This document shows, one piece after another, positions 13,726 through 26,205 of a stretch of 64,000 bases of DNA. Location of the stretch: positions 496,001 to 560,000 of the forward strand of contig WACJ01000122.1 of assembly GCA_008973525.1 (NCBI GenBank). The letters are read 5' to 3'. The notes beneath the pieces are model-generated. The model made no database searches, was not told the DNA's origin, and saw only the letters and a list, made by a program, of their open reading frames with translations. The translations under genes were made by a program, and so were the position numbers. The DNA comes from Stenopsyche tienmushanensis (taxonomy: Eukaryota > Arthropoda > Insecta > Trichoptera > Stenopsychidae). Each line of letters starts with the position of its first letter. The first letter of the stretch is position 1.

Positions 13726-16700
13726 GCTTTTATATATTTTAAAGCAATGGTTTTCTGCTATTTGCACCAGCTTTTGACTCCGGTCGGGTTCTTATGATAT
13801 TGCTTTTTTTGACATTGAAAATATTAATATTTCCGATCGATTGTCTTAATCCAGATTTTCTCTGATTTCCTGGATCTGTAGGAGTAAATACTGAGGCCAC
13901 ATGTGGAAGACAAATCGGAAACCACCACATGAAATATTCCAGTAAGATCATATAAGGAGATCGCTTATGTCCGATAACGGATATGACACTTTAATAATGA
14001 AGGTAGTTTAGTTTCATTTATAATTAGGATATCAACATTTACCCTTGTCTAAGACATCATCGTTGTCCACCTTCAGGATTTTTTGTATCATAACTTCCTG
14101 TTCCGAATTTGGTGAACATTCAATGACATTTATTGTGTAGATATTAGTGGTTGTAATTGCTGAAAGATACCATAAATGATACTTGGTAGATATGGTATGA
14201 TTTGCTAATGGTCTTCAGAATCTTCCACGGGTAATTTTTGCATTGTCGTGGTGAAATTTATTTCGTTTTTATTGCTTTAACTATACAAAGTCATAGGCTT
14301 GAGCATTATAATTATTCACGCATAAGAGCATTTTGCAATATATTAATGTCGTTAAGCATCAACTTTTTATTTCTTGGCTGATGCTTGATTAAAAAAATAT
14401 ATATTTGAAAGCATATGACATAATAAGTAATCAAGTATCTGTATAGTACTAATTTTGATTCGCACGTAATGAATAAAATAAGTTTGAAATGCAACATATT
14501 TAGGCTTATCCTTTATCAATAATTGATTTTTTATCATACACGTCGATACGATTATAAATGGTTTTAACTGCATCAGTATCTGACATCGAACACGAGTAGT
14601 TCAGGAAAAGATTATAAATGTGATTGTAATACCTATTACGAATAACCATAATTGATTCTTCACGACCGTGCAATAATAGATAGCTGCGATCCGCAGTCGG
14701 ATTCTGCACAATCTTACTGTTTGAGGAGAAATGGCATGAGAGGTTGGTGAGGTCACTTTTTTAACAGCACATGCTGACTTTCATAACACCACGAAGAGAT
14801 AAAAAAAACTTAAATTTGAGTCGACGAAATCGTGAGTCGGTTGCTCTTACCGTTTTTTTACGATTCACTCTTGTCGGAGTCATGAACTCTCACCTCGACT
14901 GCAAATAACTGCTACATTTCTATCTAGTGGCATCCATCAGCTTCAAATACAAACTAATAGAATTTCAAGAACTAAATTGAATTAACGCAATTCGTGTAGG
15001 CATATCGATTGATCCTTTATAGCTGATTATTTTACCATGCGAAGACCCCAGCTTCTTTATCTTTGTTCCATTATTACACCAAGTTTAAACGGAGACAAAC
15101 AATTAATGCTTCGTGAAAGCCCTCTGGCTTCATCTTCTGTTTCTGCTTGAATGTCAAAGTCTCACGCTAGTTATTTAGTGCTCGTTTGGCTTCGATAGCC
15201 TTCATATATGCATGTTTTTATAAACGCATGCCAAATAGTGTAACACGATACTATCCAATTTTTCGGAGTGTGATCCACTTTTAAACATTTCCATCAACAA
15301 ATTGCGTAACGATCCCATTGCAAAGACAAATCCATACAAATAATAATTAAGGCCATCCTATTGCAAATCTGCAGAGATTTATTGAAGCTCTGATCGATCG
15401 AATTTTAAGCTACATGTTTCATTGCACTCTGATACACATGCATACGACGAACTCTTTTAAATGTCAATAAATTGCAGTGCGGAAAGTGCGATTATGCAAG
15501 TCACGAGATTGATAATAAGGCTTTAAAGAATTTATGCCCTGTTGAAATGAAGAATGTCGAATGTGATTTTGAAGAATAGGAGCCGAAATGAATGCATGAA
15601 AGAGCTCGGATTGCATATGAACTGGATCACAAAAAAATGGAAGAATTGACAGACAATTGATTTGATCTTAGATTTTTATGTGGGTTATAAAATATCACTG
15701 GTTGTTTGGAAATATTCTGGACGTTTTATAAATGGAGGGTCATAAGCGGGTCAAAATGCGCCTAAATGCTTATCGTTCTTCTTGATTTTGCCGACGTTAT
15801 CTTTGGCGATTCAATTCAATCTAAAAGCTTTTAAATTCGTAAGTGGTTGAATATTTTATATTGACTGATTACCAATAAAAAATAATTGTATTTAAAACGA
15901 CAAAGATATTGAAACTTGATTTATCAATAATTTGAAGCAGTGAGTGGCTATGAGAAAACAAGGATCTGCACTGGTCATGTGTTAGACCACGAATGCTACT
16001 ACACAAATAGATTTTATATTTTACTAATTTTGCTCTATTTTGATGTTAAAAAAGTTAAATACAAATAATTTATATTAGTAGTTCTGACAGATCTTTGATT
16101 TTAAGTCTAAAATATTACTTAATTCTCGAGTTACTCACCTTTTGAATTCAGATTCTTAACTGGAATTAAATAATGATAGAAAGCCGTTATGTTGAAATAT
16201 TGTACGATATCATTTTTTTAAATTTGGAAAGGTCATAAAGATAATTTCTGTTGAAAGCAAATCTACACCTAAATTAATGAACATCAATTTTGATTGTGTT
16301 TATTCAGGCATTAATAGTATATCAAGTCGACGATGACCCAGAATCTTTTCATTCGAGTCCATTAATGAGTTAATAACGCTCGGTACAAGTATAATTATGG
16401 TGGACAATTAAAATATTAAATTTGATAGAATTTAAGCAATCTGCAGTTGGAATTCATCGAGGCTAAATTGTGACTAATTCCAATAATTTCCTATAACGGT
16501 GCATCCGTTTTATTTAATTGATGAACATTTATTATATTTTAATTAACCCGATGCACTCTTTGCACTTTCAATTCACCTTGGAGCTTCACTCTTGCACCGA
16601 CCGTTAAATTGCAAATTATCAGTTAGAGCAAGAAGACTTCATAAATTCTACAAAAAATATATGGTGTGCAATTTGAAGAAGAAAAAACGTGTTTTATACA

Positions 16701-17798
16701 AGACGTTCGAGTGAATTACGCCGCCAGAGAGCTCTTCGAGGTCTTCTCCTTTCACCTTGCCCTTCGATAGGCAACAAGCTTTGTATGTTATCCTGTTAGT
16801 CTTTTAACATAGCAAAAAGTAGTTTGACAATGTATAATTTAAAGTGGATTTTCCTCAACTTTTTACAGCGATCAATTAAGCCATCGGCCTTGTTCCATTA
16901 ACAAAAAAGTGTTAGCGTAATAGATGCAAAGTCTATTGTACTCCATTATGTTTTGATCGAGCGGATGTGTGAAATTGATCATGATTGCTCATTTTGTGCG
17001 ATTACTTTCGTATTCGGTCGAGACGATTGATATAATTTAGCACTGTCAGATTTGAGCGAATCTGTACATAATCAGGCATGACTAATAAATATTTACGACC
17101 TGTTCAGCCATGAAAAAAAATGCTCTTTGCATGTTTTCACGCGTTGATGAAACTTGAAGAACTACCAATTGGGCACCAAAGGGCTATAACCAGAATAACC
17201 TTATGGGAATCCGGTTCGTTGCATTACATTCTTCAATTAATACATATTTAATCACAATACAGACCAGACGACCCTGGGCGTTGTCCACACAAAGGTGCAC
17301 GCATAAATTACGGCATAATGAAAAGAAATCCATATTTGGTTCGAATTGTCACGATATTCTTGTAGAAACTTAATTAAACTGGGATAAGTTAAATTGAATT
17401 GGTAAGGAAAGATCTTCCAGGATGATTCCAAATTTGTTGGTCTGGTGAATGAATGTCTATTGAACAGTATGAGATATAATATATTGGCTGTTCTTCAAAG
17501 AAAAATCGATTTATATATATTTTTTTGCAATGGAATGAATCGAAGTACATCTTGAAGCTTCTTCATCATTCATCTATTGTCCAAATGTTTTCTACTGTCA
17601 TTAAGAATCCACTTTCTTTCTAGAATGATTCACTTCAAGAATGGGGCTTTGTTATGTTTTTATGTATGGGATTAATTCGCAACTGTTTTTTTATACACGA
17701 GGATCCATTTAAAAATGAACATATTACAGGGTTTTAAATCATTCTAAAATGAATAAATGCATAATCGATGATGATTCGTTCCATGTATCTTATATATA
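13726..17798. other. Intron 1, second part: no gene seen
   Basis: AT-rich intronic sequence. Minus-strand open frames at 13739-13951, 14312-14573 and 14506-14709 may be leftovers of the neighbouring transposon, but I cannot match them to anything. No paired terminal repeats were found. Confidence 0.5.
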
Positions 17799-18640
17799 CA
17801 GTAGACTCTCAATTATACGGGCTAATGCCGAGGAAGATGGATACGGAAAATTGGAAAACGCGGATAATCCAAATCATAAATTTTCTACATTAGATTTCGA
17901 ATATAATATCATATTTACAATGCAAATTTATTAAGAAAAAAACGCTCATATTTTAGCAGATGCAAGTGCCTGTTAGCAGTTAGTACTAAGCGTTACCAAA
18001 ATATGAAAATATAGATACGAGTATATTTACAAAAATCTGTAGTTTTTGAGATTTTTTAAACAAATTTCGAGTTTTTCTTAGAGATATTATATCATTATAT
18101 TCAAGTCCTCTTTGTTCAGTGTAATTTAGCAATGTTTCAACACAATTCAACGCCTTTTTATGATTAATGTAATCACCGGTATCTTCTTCACTTGTAATAT
18201 CACTCTCATTTTATTCCTCTTGAGAAATAAAATAAAGAATATCTGCATCATCCATGCATTCAAAACCTGGATCATTTGATGTTTTATATCCTATAGCATT
18301 CAATATCGTATTTTTCCCCTAGAAAATGATCATGTTGTCATCTTCATCAGCAAGAGCTTTCAGAAGACATAATAAATCTTCATCAATGATGAAGATTTAT
18401 TTGCTTTACAAATCACCAAAAGCTTCATTTTATGAATTCCTGATGCGTTTCCAGCCTTGTATAACAAGCTTTCTTAAACTTCATTGTCTGGTTGTTTTGA
18501 GAATTAAGATAATTAAGACGTTTTTTTAATCTAGACCTGTGTATATAATACCTCAAGGAACTGTTCAGGAGTTGTCTAATTATACGTGAATAACCTGCAC
18601 ATTTAGGCAGATGTTTTATCTTATTCAGACGTGTCGTCAT
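17799..18640 (-). pseudogene. Tigger/jerky-type transposon relic
   Basis: The left end is TA|CAGTAGACTCTCAATTATACGG, nearly the same terminus as the Tigger element at 46474-47352. The minus strand carries transposase remnants in the expected order. Around 18406-18435 it reads MKLLVICKANKSS, matching the 'HKLKLLVIGK' region before the second catalytic residue. Around 18082-18153 it reads ALNCVETLLNYTEQRG, typical of the C-terminal helices of pogo/jerky transposases. Frames are broken. The right terminal repeat was not found, so the end given is approximate. A perfect 31-nt palindrome (18371-18401) lies inside. Confidence 0.6.
18371..18401. repeat. Perfect 31-nt palindrome
   Basis: Arms AATAAATCTTCATCA (18371-18385) and the exact complement (18387-18401) are separated by a single A. 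It lies within the Tigger relic and probably arose by a local inverted duplication. It would form a cruciform or a tight hairpin in RNA. Confidence 0.85.
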
Positions 18641-20531
18641 CCCCTAGATTAAACATCTACCCTGTAGTAATCTGCATATTATTTAAAACATGTTTATCCA
18701 ATTTTGACATCGACTATTAGCCGAGATTATATGGCATATATTGTGTATATCGAGTATCGAGATTTTGAAAGAATAAATTATTCATCAATTGAAATATTTT
18801 CGCATGGTACGCTTGGTTATTGTCTATAAATTTCCATCATGTTAGTTATATTAAAGCATACTTAATTGTGCGAGGGCGCTTAACTTGCCATGTTCTTGTG
18901 AAAACGTATAAATTTAAAGATTTCCATCAATTTATTTATGTCGTTTCTTGGACTAAAATGCATCATTTTTCTGACACGATATGAAGATTCGTCAATTTCT
19001 TTACATTCAGATTCAGAAATCTCAATTTTATCCTCGTTTTAACACAGTTTTGTTGATTTGTAACTTGTATCAGAGCTGTCTCGAGGTACCATATTGATAT
19101 CTGGTTCGAGATATTGGAAAGAACATTTTCATGGAATTATGATTTTAATTTATTATTTAGGTTCTGATTAGTTTTATATTTGTTACCTGACTTCTAAATT
19201 AAGGCTAAATTTCTTCAAATTGATGAATGCGGTAAATGTACTGTCAAAATGCATTTTTATACATAGAATCAAGTGCATTTTAAATTTAGGTTACGTCTGA
19301 AGAATTGCTATACAAAGAATTTCATAGACAGATTTAGCACGCTTGAACGACATTTGGTCTTGAAAATCTTAGAGACTCTCCTTGTCCAGTGTCAAAAATA
19401 TTTCGTCACAGTATTGAACCAAATCTAGTACTGTTCCGCAATAATCGATGTCCATTGACACTAAAACTGCGGAGACATGACGGATGATGTCTTAATGTTG
19501 CATCCATTGACTCACGATGGTCAACAGCACGATTCGAGCCGTGGGAATTTCACTCTAACCTGTCATTCTAACATCTTTAAAGTTACTCAATAGTGGAACC
19601 ATCGCACCAAGGTCTCACCTTTGCCGCCATTCAACCACTTACTTGCGGCGACCTTTGCATTTGAAACATACGCGAATATTTTGTGCTCACCCCAGTTAGG
19701 CATTAACGACGCATATCAATAACGCGGGGGCACATGTAAGAATTTTTCTCTGTGGGAAAGACGATTAAACGACCCAAAGAGAAAGGATAATCTGCAGAAT
19801 AATGACTCAAATCTAATTTATGAATTAATTTAAGCTGTGTATAATCACAAGGCATGATTTGTTCACTTAACGGTTCACTGTTTCGAGTACCGCGAATCAT
19901 CTCGAAAAAGGTCAATCGGATTTCGTAATGTGTTTTTTTCTGAAATAATCATTTCGACGCAATTTGCGTAAACAAAGAATTTCATCAAGAAGTTTGAAAA
20001 TGCAAGAATAAATAATCGCTTTGGTATAATTGAAAACGTTAGTCTTAATATTCAGAACGAGAAGATGTTTTAAATTGTGGATCATTCTGAAAATGACTTA
20101 AATTACGATTTCCAAGAATGCACTTAAAACGAAGAACATTATTATGTGTGGAAGAAAATAACAGCAATAATGAAAAGTAAATTAAAATAACCAATGAAGA
20201 GAAACTCTACGCCGTATTTATAATATAATGAGAGGTGATGTTAGAAAATAATTCGGATGGCATGTCTTTGATTGTATTATCTTTGATAGAATATCGAAAA
20301 GGACTTAGCCCTTTTTAATAAATAATATTTATACACACAAGATGATTTAATGATCTTTATAATGAATGTGACCGTACGATCATGTATTTATGATATTTCA
20401 GGAGTGTTTATTGTTACCATATGATCACGCTCAACAATATATTTATTTATCATATATTCAAACATTTTATTGTGTTTAAATAATAAGGAATATTTTTTTG
20501 AATACGCATCATAGCAATCTTCTTAATCTTC
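18641..20531. other. Intron 1, third part: no gene seen
   Basis: AT-rich with patches of more mixed composition around 19430-19920. No coding frame or paired terminal repeats that I can name. Confidence 0.5.
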
Positions 20532-21566
20532 TTAACTCATTCGTCGCCGCGTCCACCAGATATGCGAGACGGGCGTTTCCCCGCGAAGGCCCCGTCGCGT
20601 AATTTTAGTGGACGTTTTCTTCCTCCGTTTAAAGTAAAATTATGTTTAAAATAACATTAAACCAATTCAAACACATTTGAAGTAATTTTGCACAATTAGG
20701 ACAATATGATGAGACCCTTTTTACTTTTTTTCGCTTCCTGGCGATTGAGATTTTGTCTCATCTTTTTGTAACAAAGAGTACAATTCCTTCTAATATATTT
20801 GACCTATAGATTTTTATGAATTTCTAAACCGTAAAACGCATTTATCGTTTTCTTCTTTTCATTGTTAATCCTAGAATTTTCCGAGAAGCTTTCGAAATTT
20901 TCTGATTTTAATGTGAAAAATACTGATAAAAAATGACAGAAAAAGTATGCTTTTCAACCGAATGAAGGTTCTGGGCTAAGTGTAGTGAAATCTTAAACAG
21001 TTTCCGAAAAGCGAATCCAGCGTTTCACTGTTATGTATTTCTAGCGTTCTGTGGCATGTCCGGGAATGGGGTTCGATCGCGAGGCGCTCATTCGAAGTGT
21101 CAGCGGTCTGAAAGGCGGACCGGTTGGATACACAAACCTTGTGGCCACTCCCTCATCTTTTAGGGCCTTTAGGGCTTTTTTTGTAAGTTATGGAGAGAAA
21201 TACATCCCCGGAGCTTTCTACGATCTTCATGTTCAGGAAAACCCCCCCAGAGGTTAATTTACATTGGTGGCTTGCACCAAATTTGGATATTAAATTCAGG
21301 GTTTGCACCTTACTGTGCACTTTTGTTGAGCGGGCTGGTATGGTCCCGAATAGCGGGCCCATGTTACGTATTTCTATAACGACTTTAATAACGTCTTTCT
21401 ATAATGTCTTCCAGACGACAAATATCCTAAATTGCCTAAATATATTTTGAAATCGACCTCGAAACTTGCATTCCTACCCTTGTCTATTCGAAATTGTTTA
21501 TCTTCACTTTGTTTTCGTTAGTTAGGCTAATGATAACTGATTCAGGCTGGGCGTTGAGAGTGTTAA
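20532..21566. mobile_element. Possible piggyBac-like element flanked by TTAA
   Basis: The left boundary TTAA|CTCATTCGTCGCCG and the right boundary CGTTGAGAGTG|TTAA enclose about 1.03 kb. The ends look alike in reverse complement (C-rich start, then CGYCGCC/CAACGCC) and TTAA is the piggyBac target site. The match between ends is short and imperfect and there is no transposase frame, so this is only a suggestion. A copy of repeat family B sits inside at 21049-21187. Confidence 0.3.
21049..21187 (+). repeat. Repeat family B, copy 1
   Basis: Shares a core with 39203-39312 (+) and 41134-41270 (-): GCGAGGCGCTCATTC, then CAGCGGTCTGAAAGGCGGACCG, which is self-complementary and hairpin-forming, then a CACTCC..CTTTTAGGGCTTTTT end. 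A GGTTCGATC motif near the start resembles a tRNA B box, so a SINE is possible, but I cannot confirm a tRNA head. Interspersed, degenerate, short. Confidence 0.6.
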
Positions 21567-24500
21567 GATGCCAAATCTGTTATCGAATGTAGGCGATCTT
21601 CATAGGAAACTTTTTTAGATGATTGATTCATGTGATTATTTTCCATTTGTTTTCTACGTATGGTGCAATTAGGATAGCATTATTTTAATATGTTTTTGAA
21701 ATAGGAGAGAATCTATGAGTTAGTAGTGAAATTATCATTATTTTTAAGTGATTTTTAATTATTGCTGCCAATTCAGTCATGCATAGCGTCTCTGCATGAT
21801 TTTATAATAGCCTTAGTATTTACTTTATCATATTCAGGAAATCAGGATAAGTCTGAATTGAGACGATCTCCCAAATTTATTTGCATGGAGATTTTTATTT
21901 AACACAATTTGGATTTCAACTCGAACTTTCATAACATAAAGGTCTTATTTACTATACTTTTATAATTTTAAGACAATATATTGACGATTGCATTGATGCA
22001 TTCGATTGCCTATGGTTCTTTGTCTGCGAGTACTGGAAGCTTTCAGTTTTTGTGCATATGTTCTTAAGCCGATTTATACTAAAGCGAAGGCCATCCTTGA
22101 ATAAGTGACATAATGCTAATAATAAATACATGATTTCACACTAGATTTCTATAACAAGGGAAACATTATACAACGCGCGTGAATTTGACACATTAACTGC
22201 CGCAATTATGAGTACACGCATAATGGGTTACGTATGCGGATCGCGGAAAAATAGCGTGATGGTAATGTTCGCATATGCAAAAATCTATCCAATTACGTTA
22301 TGAAACCATAATCACGTATGAAAATCGGGGTTAAAGCAAGCGTCCATTGTTCGGATCCGGTCTGCGCCATTCAATAGGATATCAATGATGTCCGATCGGA
22401 TATTCTTGGGGACCTTGGAGCGATGCGCAGAGACACGAACCCTAGGGCCTCGGCTTTCCCACACTTTCAACATTAAATTTGAATTGTGGATCGGATTGGC
22501 CAATAAATCAGCTGAACTGCGCTTTTAAAAAATGTAAATTCATTGTTTTGATTCGCTGCTAATTATATAAATTCAACCGGTCTTCGTTCTTCATCGGATC
22601 AAATGCCAAGTAGCTAATAATGGACAATTGATTGCCTGCTTAGCTCGAAGGATCATCGTCTATTATAAGTTTCATAATCGACAAAGAGAGGTTGTCATAG
22701 ATCGGCTTGATTGATTCGGAAGCCTTAGGAATTATAAATGACCTCACATAATAACGCATTTTGATAAATATCAAGAATAGTCAAATGGCGAAATGGCACC
22801 TAGGTGAAAGTCAAATAAACATCAACCATATTTTTAAGTATTGTTGCAAACTTTTATTTGAAAAATTTAGAGACATTACAGTATTCTAAGCACATATTAT
22901 GTGCAATTATAAGGTAATTGTTAAACTTAAATGAACTAAAGCAATAAATTATTATAGTGTAGAAAGCAGCTATCGAAATTTTACACCGGTTTCTACGAAG
23001 CTATTCTTTTTTTCAGTCAGTAAATCAGGAATATTATAGTCTAACGAGCTTTCACAAAGCTATAATTTTGTCTACAAGTTGTTTATATTAAGTACTGTTA
23101 CATAAATATCATCTTCTTTCGATTCAAGGCGGCTAGGACTTCGATAGACGTGGCTAAAGTTATAGCGCAGGAAACTTGAATGAAACATTGCAACATTAAA
23201 TACATATAATATTCATTATAAGCAGCTACAACATAGTCTTGTATAAAATAATGTCGCTGTTTTCCGTACTGTTAATGCAATCATTTAAAGCCTGTTTATA
23301 ATTATTCTTAAGATCTATTACTGTTATAGTGAATTAACGATATTCATAAAGGAATTTATAGGGATCAATCGATCGAACGATCAATCAGAAATAATAATAT
23401 TTCCAATCACCCAAATTTATTGATACATTGAATGACATTTTTCTACAATCTGGGTTTAAATTCAGAGCTCAGGATTTAGCCCAATATACCAATATTTGGT
23501 CATTGCATTTAAAAAATATTTTTGTTGATGTTTAATCAGGGATGAGTAAATTACGAGGTCGTAAAATGGATACAAAATAGGGGATTGATTGTAAAATTAT
23601 ATTTTTTCTTTAGATATAGAGTTATAGAGTTCTTTTTTGTGCATTTGCTATCCACTAACTTATTCGCCTTTTTTTAAATCTGGGTTAACATTTTTTGACT
23701 TAATTTATTCCCTTAATAGAACAAAGATAATAAGGTCCCCAACAGGAATCTCTGATCTGCAAACAAAAGTAGGAATAGGGGTAAGTTTGGGACTGCAGCG
23801 GTCTCAGAGCCGTTGGGGCGCAATCTAAACAGAGGGATTGCTTCGAGCGCATTTCGTGAATTAGTTGTAAAGCATTGAAATAATCCGAATTTATTTACCA
23901 AAATTATAGACAACATTCTTAAAGATATGTACTTTCGAAAAATAAATTGAAAAAAACATTTTTTTTATGTGATAAAGTGAGATGACCCCTTATCTTCCAA
24001 ATCGATCAATCGGATTTTTACTGTATTTGAGAAGCTAAACTTTTATCTCATTGTTTTCGAATGTTTTACACGAACTATTGCAGTTATCATCGATTGAATT
24101 GAGAGCATTCACATAACTCACAATACAAAAAATATGAACAAGAACATATTATATGAACTCATTCGAATACGTGTGATCTTCTTTCATAAGCATATTGCCT
24201 GCAGCGCAAGAGCGAGCCTGGATGCGATACATTCGGAAAGATGCATTTATCATTTGGAGTGCTGTAGTTTTTCACACACATCATCAATCATCTAAAAGTC
24301 ATCTTTGACCCACAATCTTGTCAATACACGAGCAGACTTATGTTTGATCGTTGCGCCGTAAATCGTCAAGGAGTTCAACTTTCAGCTTCAAATGGCGACG
24401 ACAAAATCACCCTCGATGGATTTCCGCATACCGATGTGCGTATGTAAATATTTGCCGAGCAAAAAACCTGATCATAAAGGGAACATTATAATATTGAACG

Positions 24501-25401
24501 AAAATCATCGCAGTCCATTAAAAATGCGATCATGCAAATGGCACAGTTCGCGCGATAAATCAACGATATGCATCAGATCGTTACAATGAGAATCATCACG
24601 ATTTGAGATATATTTTTAACACAAGGACAATCATAATTATTGCGTAGATATTCTAAATTCCTCGTTTTTACCTCGACATTTACTTATCAATTATATGGAC
24701 GGATAGATTAAAATTTGCTTGATACGCTTTGAATAAAGAAAACGAATTAACCTTCATGCGACTGATTTACGATATATTAAGCTCAAATTTTTAAAATCGA
24801 TTCATTTTTGCTTTTATATAAAAACATAATTGTTTATCTACAGCATCGACGATCAGCCTAATCGATTGTGAATCATTTTGAGAACATCACGCCATTTAAA
24901 TTTGTCCCGGAGCACTCAGGCACACTCTAACACTTCTTGTTCTTTTAATCATTTACAATATCATAACAGTAAAGAAGCATGTTATCATGAATAGAAATGT
25001 TTTGAAACGTATCAATTATATTGGCAAAAAAATGTAAATATGAGATGGTTTTTTGCAACTGTTTATAGAAGTCAGCTGTCAAATTTTATTACGATACGAC
25101 TAATTATCGTCCATTTTTTGCTTCATAAATTAAATAATTAGCTTCACTACGTGTGTTGAAATCACTGGTCAGCTGTGGCATGGTCAATGAATCACATTTT
25201 AGTGGTCTCTTTTGAGAAAACTATTATTTTTGATACTAGTTTTCTCAAAAGTATTACATTGATAAATTTGATAAAAAATTACTAATAAGTCCGTTTATAT
25301 ACATATAAAAAGTAGCTTAAAGATGAAAAAAAAAAATTTAATTAAGAAAAGATAAACATACAATTCAAAAATAGATAATAAAATACTAAAAAATTCAAAT
25401 A
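21567..25401. other. Intron 1, fourth part: no gene seen
   Basis: AT-rich intron with a more GC-balanced block at about 22315-22500 (open on the minus strand for 63 codons, no recognisable domain) and another near 24190-24590. A perfect 15-bp hairpin lies at 25209-25251 (CTTTTGAGAAAACTA and its complement, 13-nt loop). No transposon termini recognised. Confidence 0.5.
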
Positions 25402-26115
25402 TTATTTTAAAAATATGGCCAAATATAAAACATCGTGTGTTTCGTCATTTAGTCTGGATCTGATTTTGGAAGACATGCAATTTGCTGCTGAAAATGCACG
25501 CTCAGCCTCCACACTCGTTGGATGTATCGTCATCACATATTTAAATGCTAGTTTAAATTGATGACTGCATAAACCTCCATTTTCGTAAAACACCTTCAAT
25601 GTAACTGATAAAATTCCTTTCTGCTGAGACACGGATTAAAACTCGAAAATTTCCGATTTCCCGACAAATTATTTATTTCCATCACTGCAGATCAATATTT
25701 ATATACTATAATACTTTGATGTGATTCGTAATTATATTACGAAGGAATACAAAAAATCTGAATCCCGTATCTATTATATTTCATATCGATATTCCCATTA
25801 TTAGAGTCGAGGTGTAGTAAATACATCACCGGTTGGGAAAGGTTAATATAATGATTTGAAAAACATAAATGTACTGTATATATGTATACATAGATTAGAC
25901 AGTTACTGCCCCTAGGCATCGTCTAAGCTCACCAATTAGTAGTTACGCCACTGTTTCTAAGCGTCCAGATTTCGGCAAAAATGTCTCCATTGAGTAGCCT
26001 TCATCATGCTGGTGAGGTGTACGATTTTTGTTAGATAAAAATTTCAATCTCGATTTTTTTAGGATTACGTTTATTAATTCTGGGATTCATGTGCACTTAA
26101 AACTGTCCGGGATCC
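25402..26115 (-). pseudogene. hAT transposon fragment with dimerisation domain, copy 1
   Basis: On the minus strand, 25402-25632 encodes the hAT C-terminal dimerisation signature: FKYVMTIHPTSVEAERAFSA, then a serine-arginine-leucine stretch and NDETHDV. To its right lies CACCAATTAGTAGTTACGCCACTG (near 25930-25951), which in reverse complement is a hAT-type terminus CAGTGGCGTAACTA. Only about 320 bp separate the coding fragment from this end, so most of the transposase is deleted. The whole block recurs at 28880-29520. Here it carries about 75 bp (about 25953-26027) that the other copy lacks. Confidence 0.65.
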
Positions 26116-26117
26116 TC

Positions 26118-26202
26118 TACACACAACTCCTCAAAGTTTCATTGCAATCGAATGAACGGTATGGTAGCGCATAAAATACGAACAAACAAACATTGTTGTA
26201 CA
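26118..26202 (+). repeat. Repeat family A tail, single unit
   Basis: Contains the family A tail core: TTGCAATCGAATGAACGGTA, then a GCGCATAAAATACGAAC block and an ACAAACAAACATT end. It abuts the truncated right edge of hAT copy 1. The 3'-anchored, A/C-rich ending suggests a LINE-type or SINE-type 3' tail. Related copies are at 36428, 49768 and 58801. Confidence 0.6.
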
Positions 26203-26205
26203 TAT

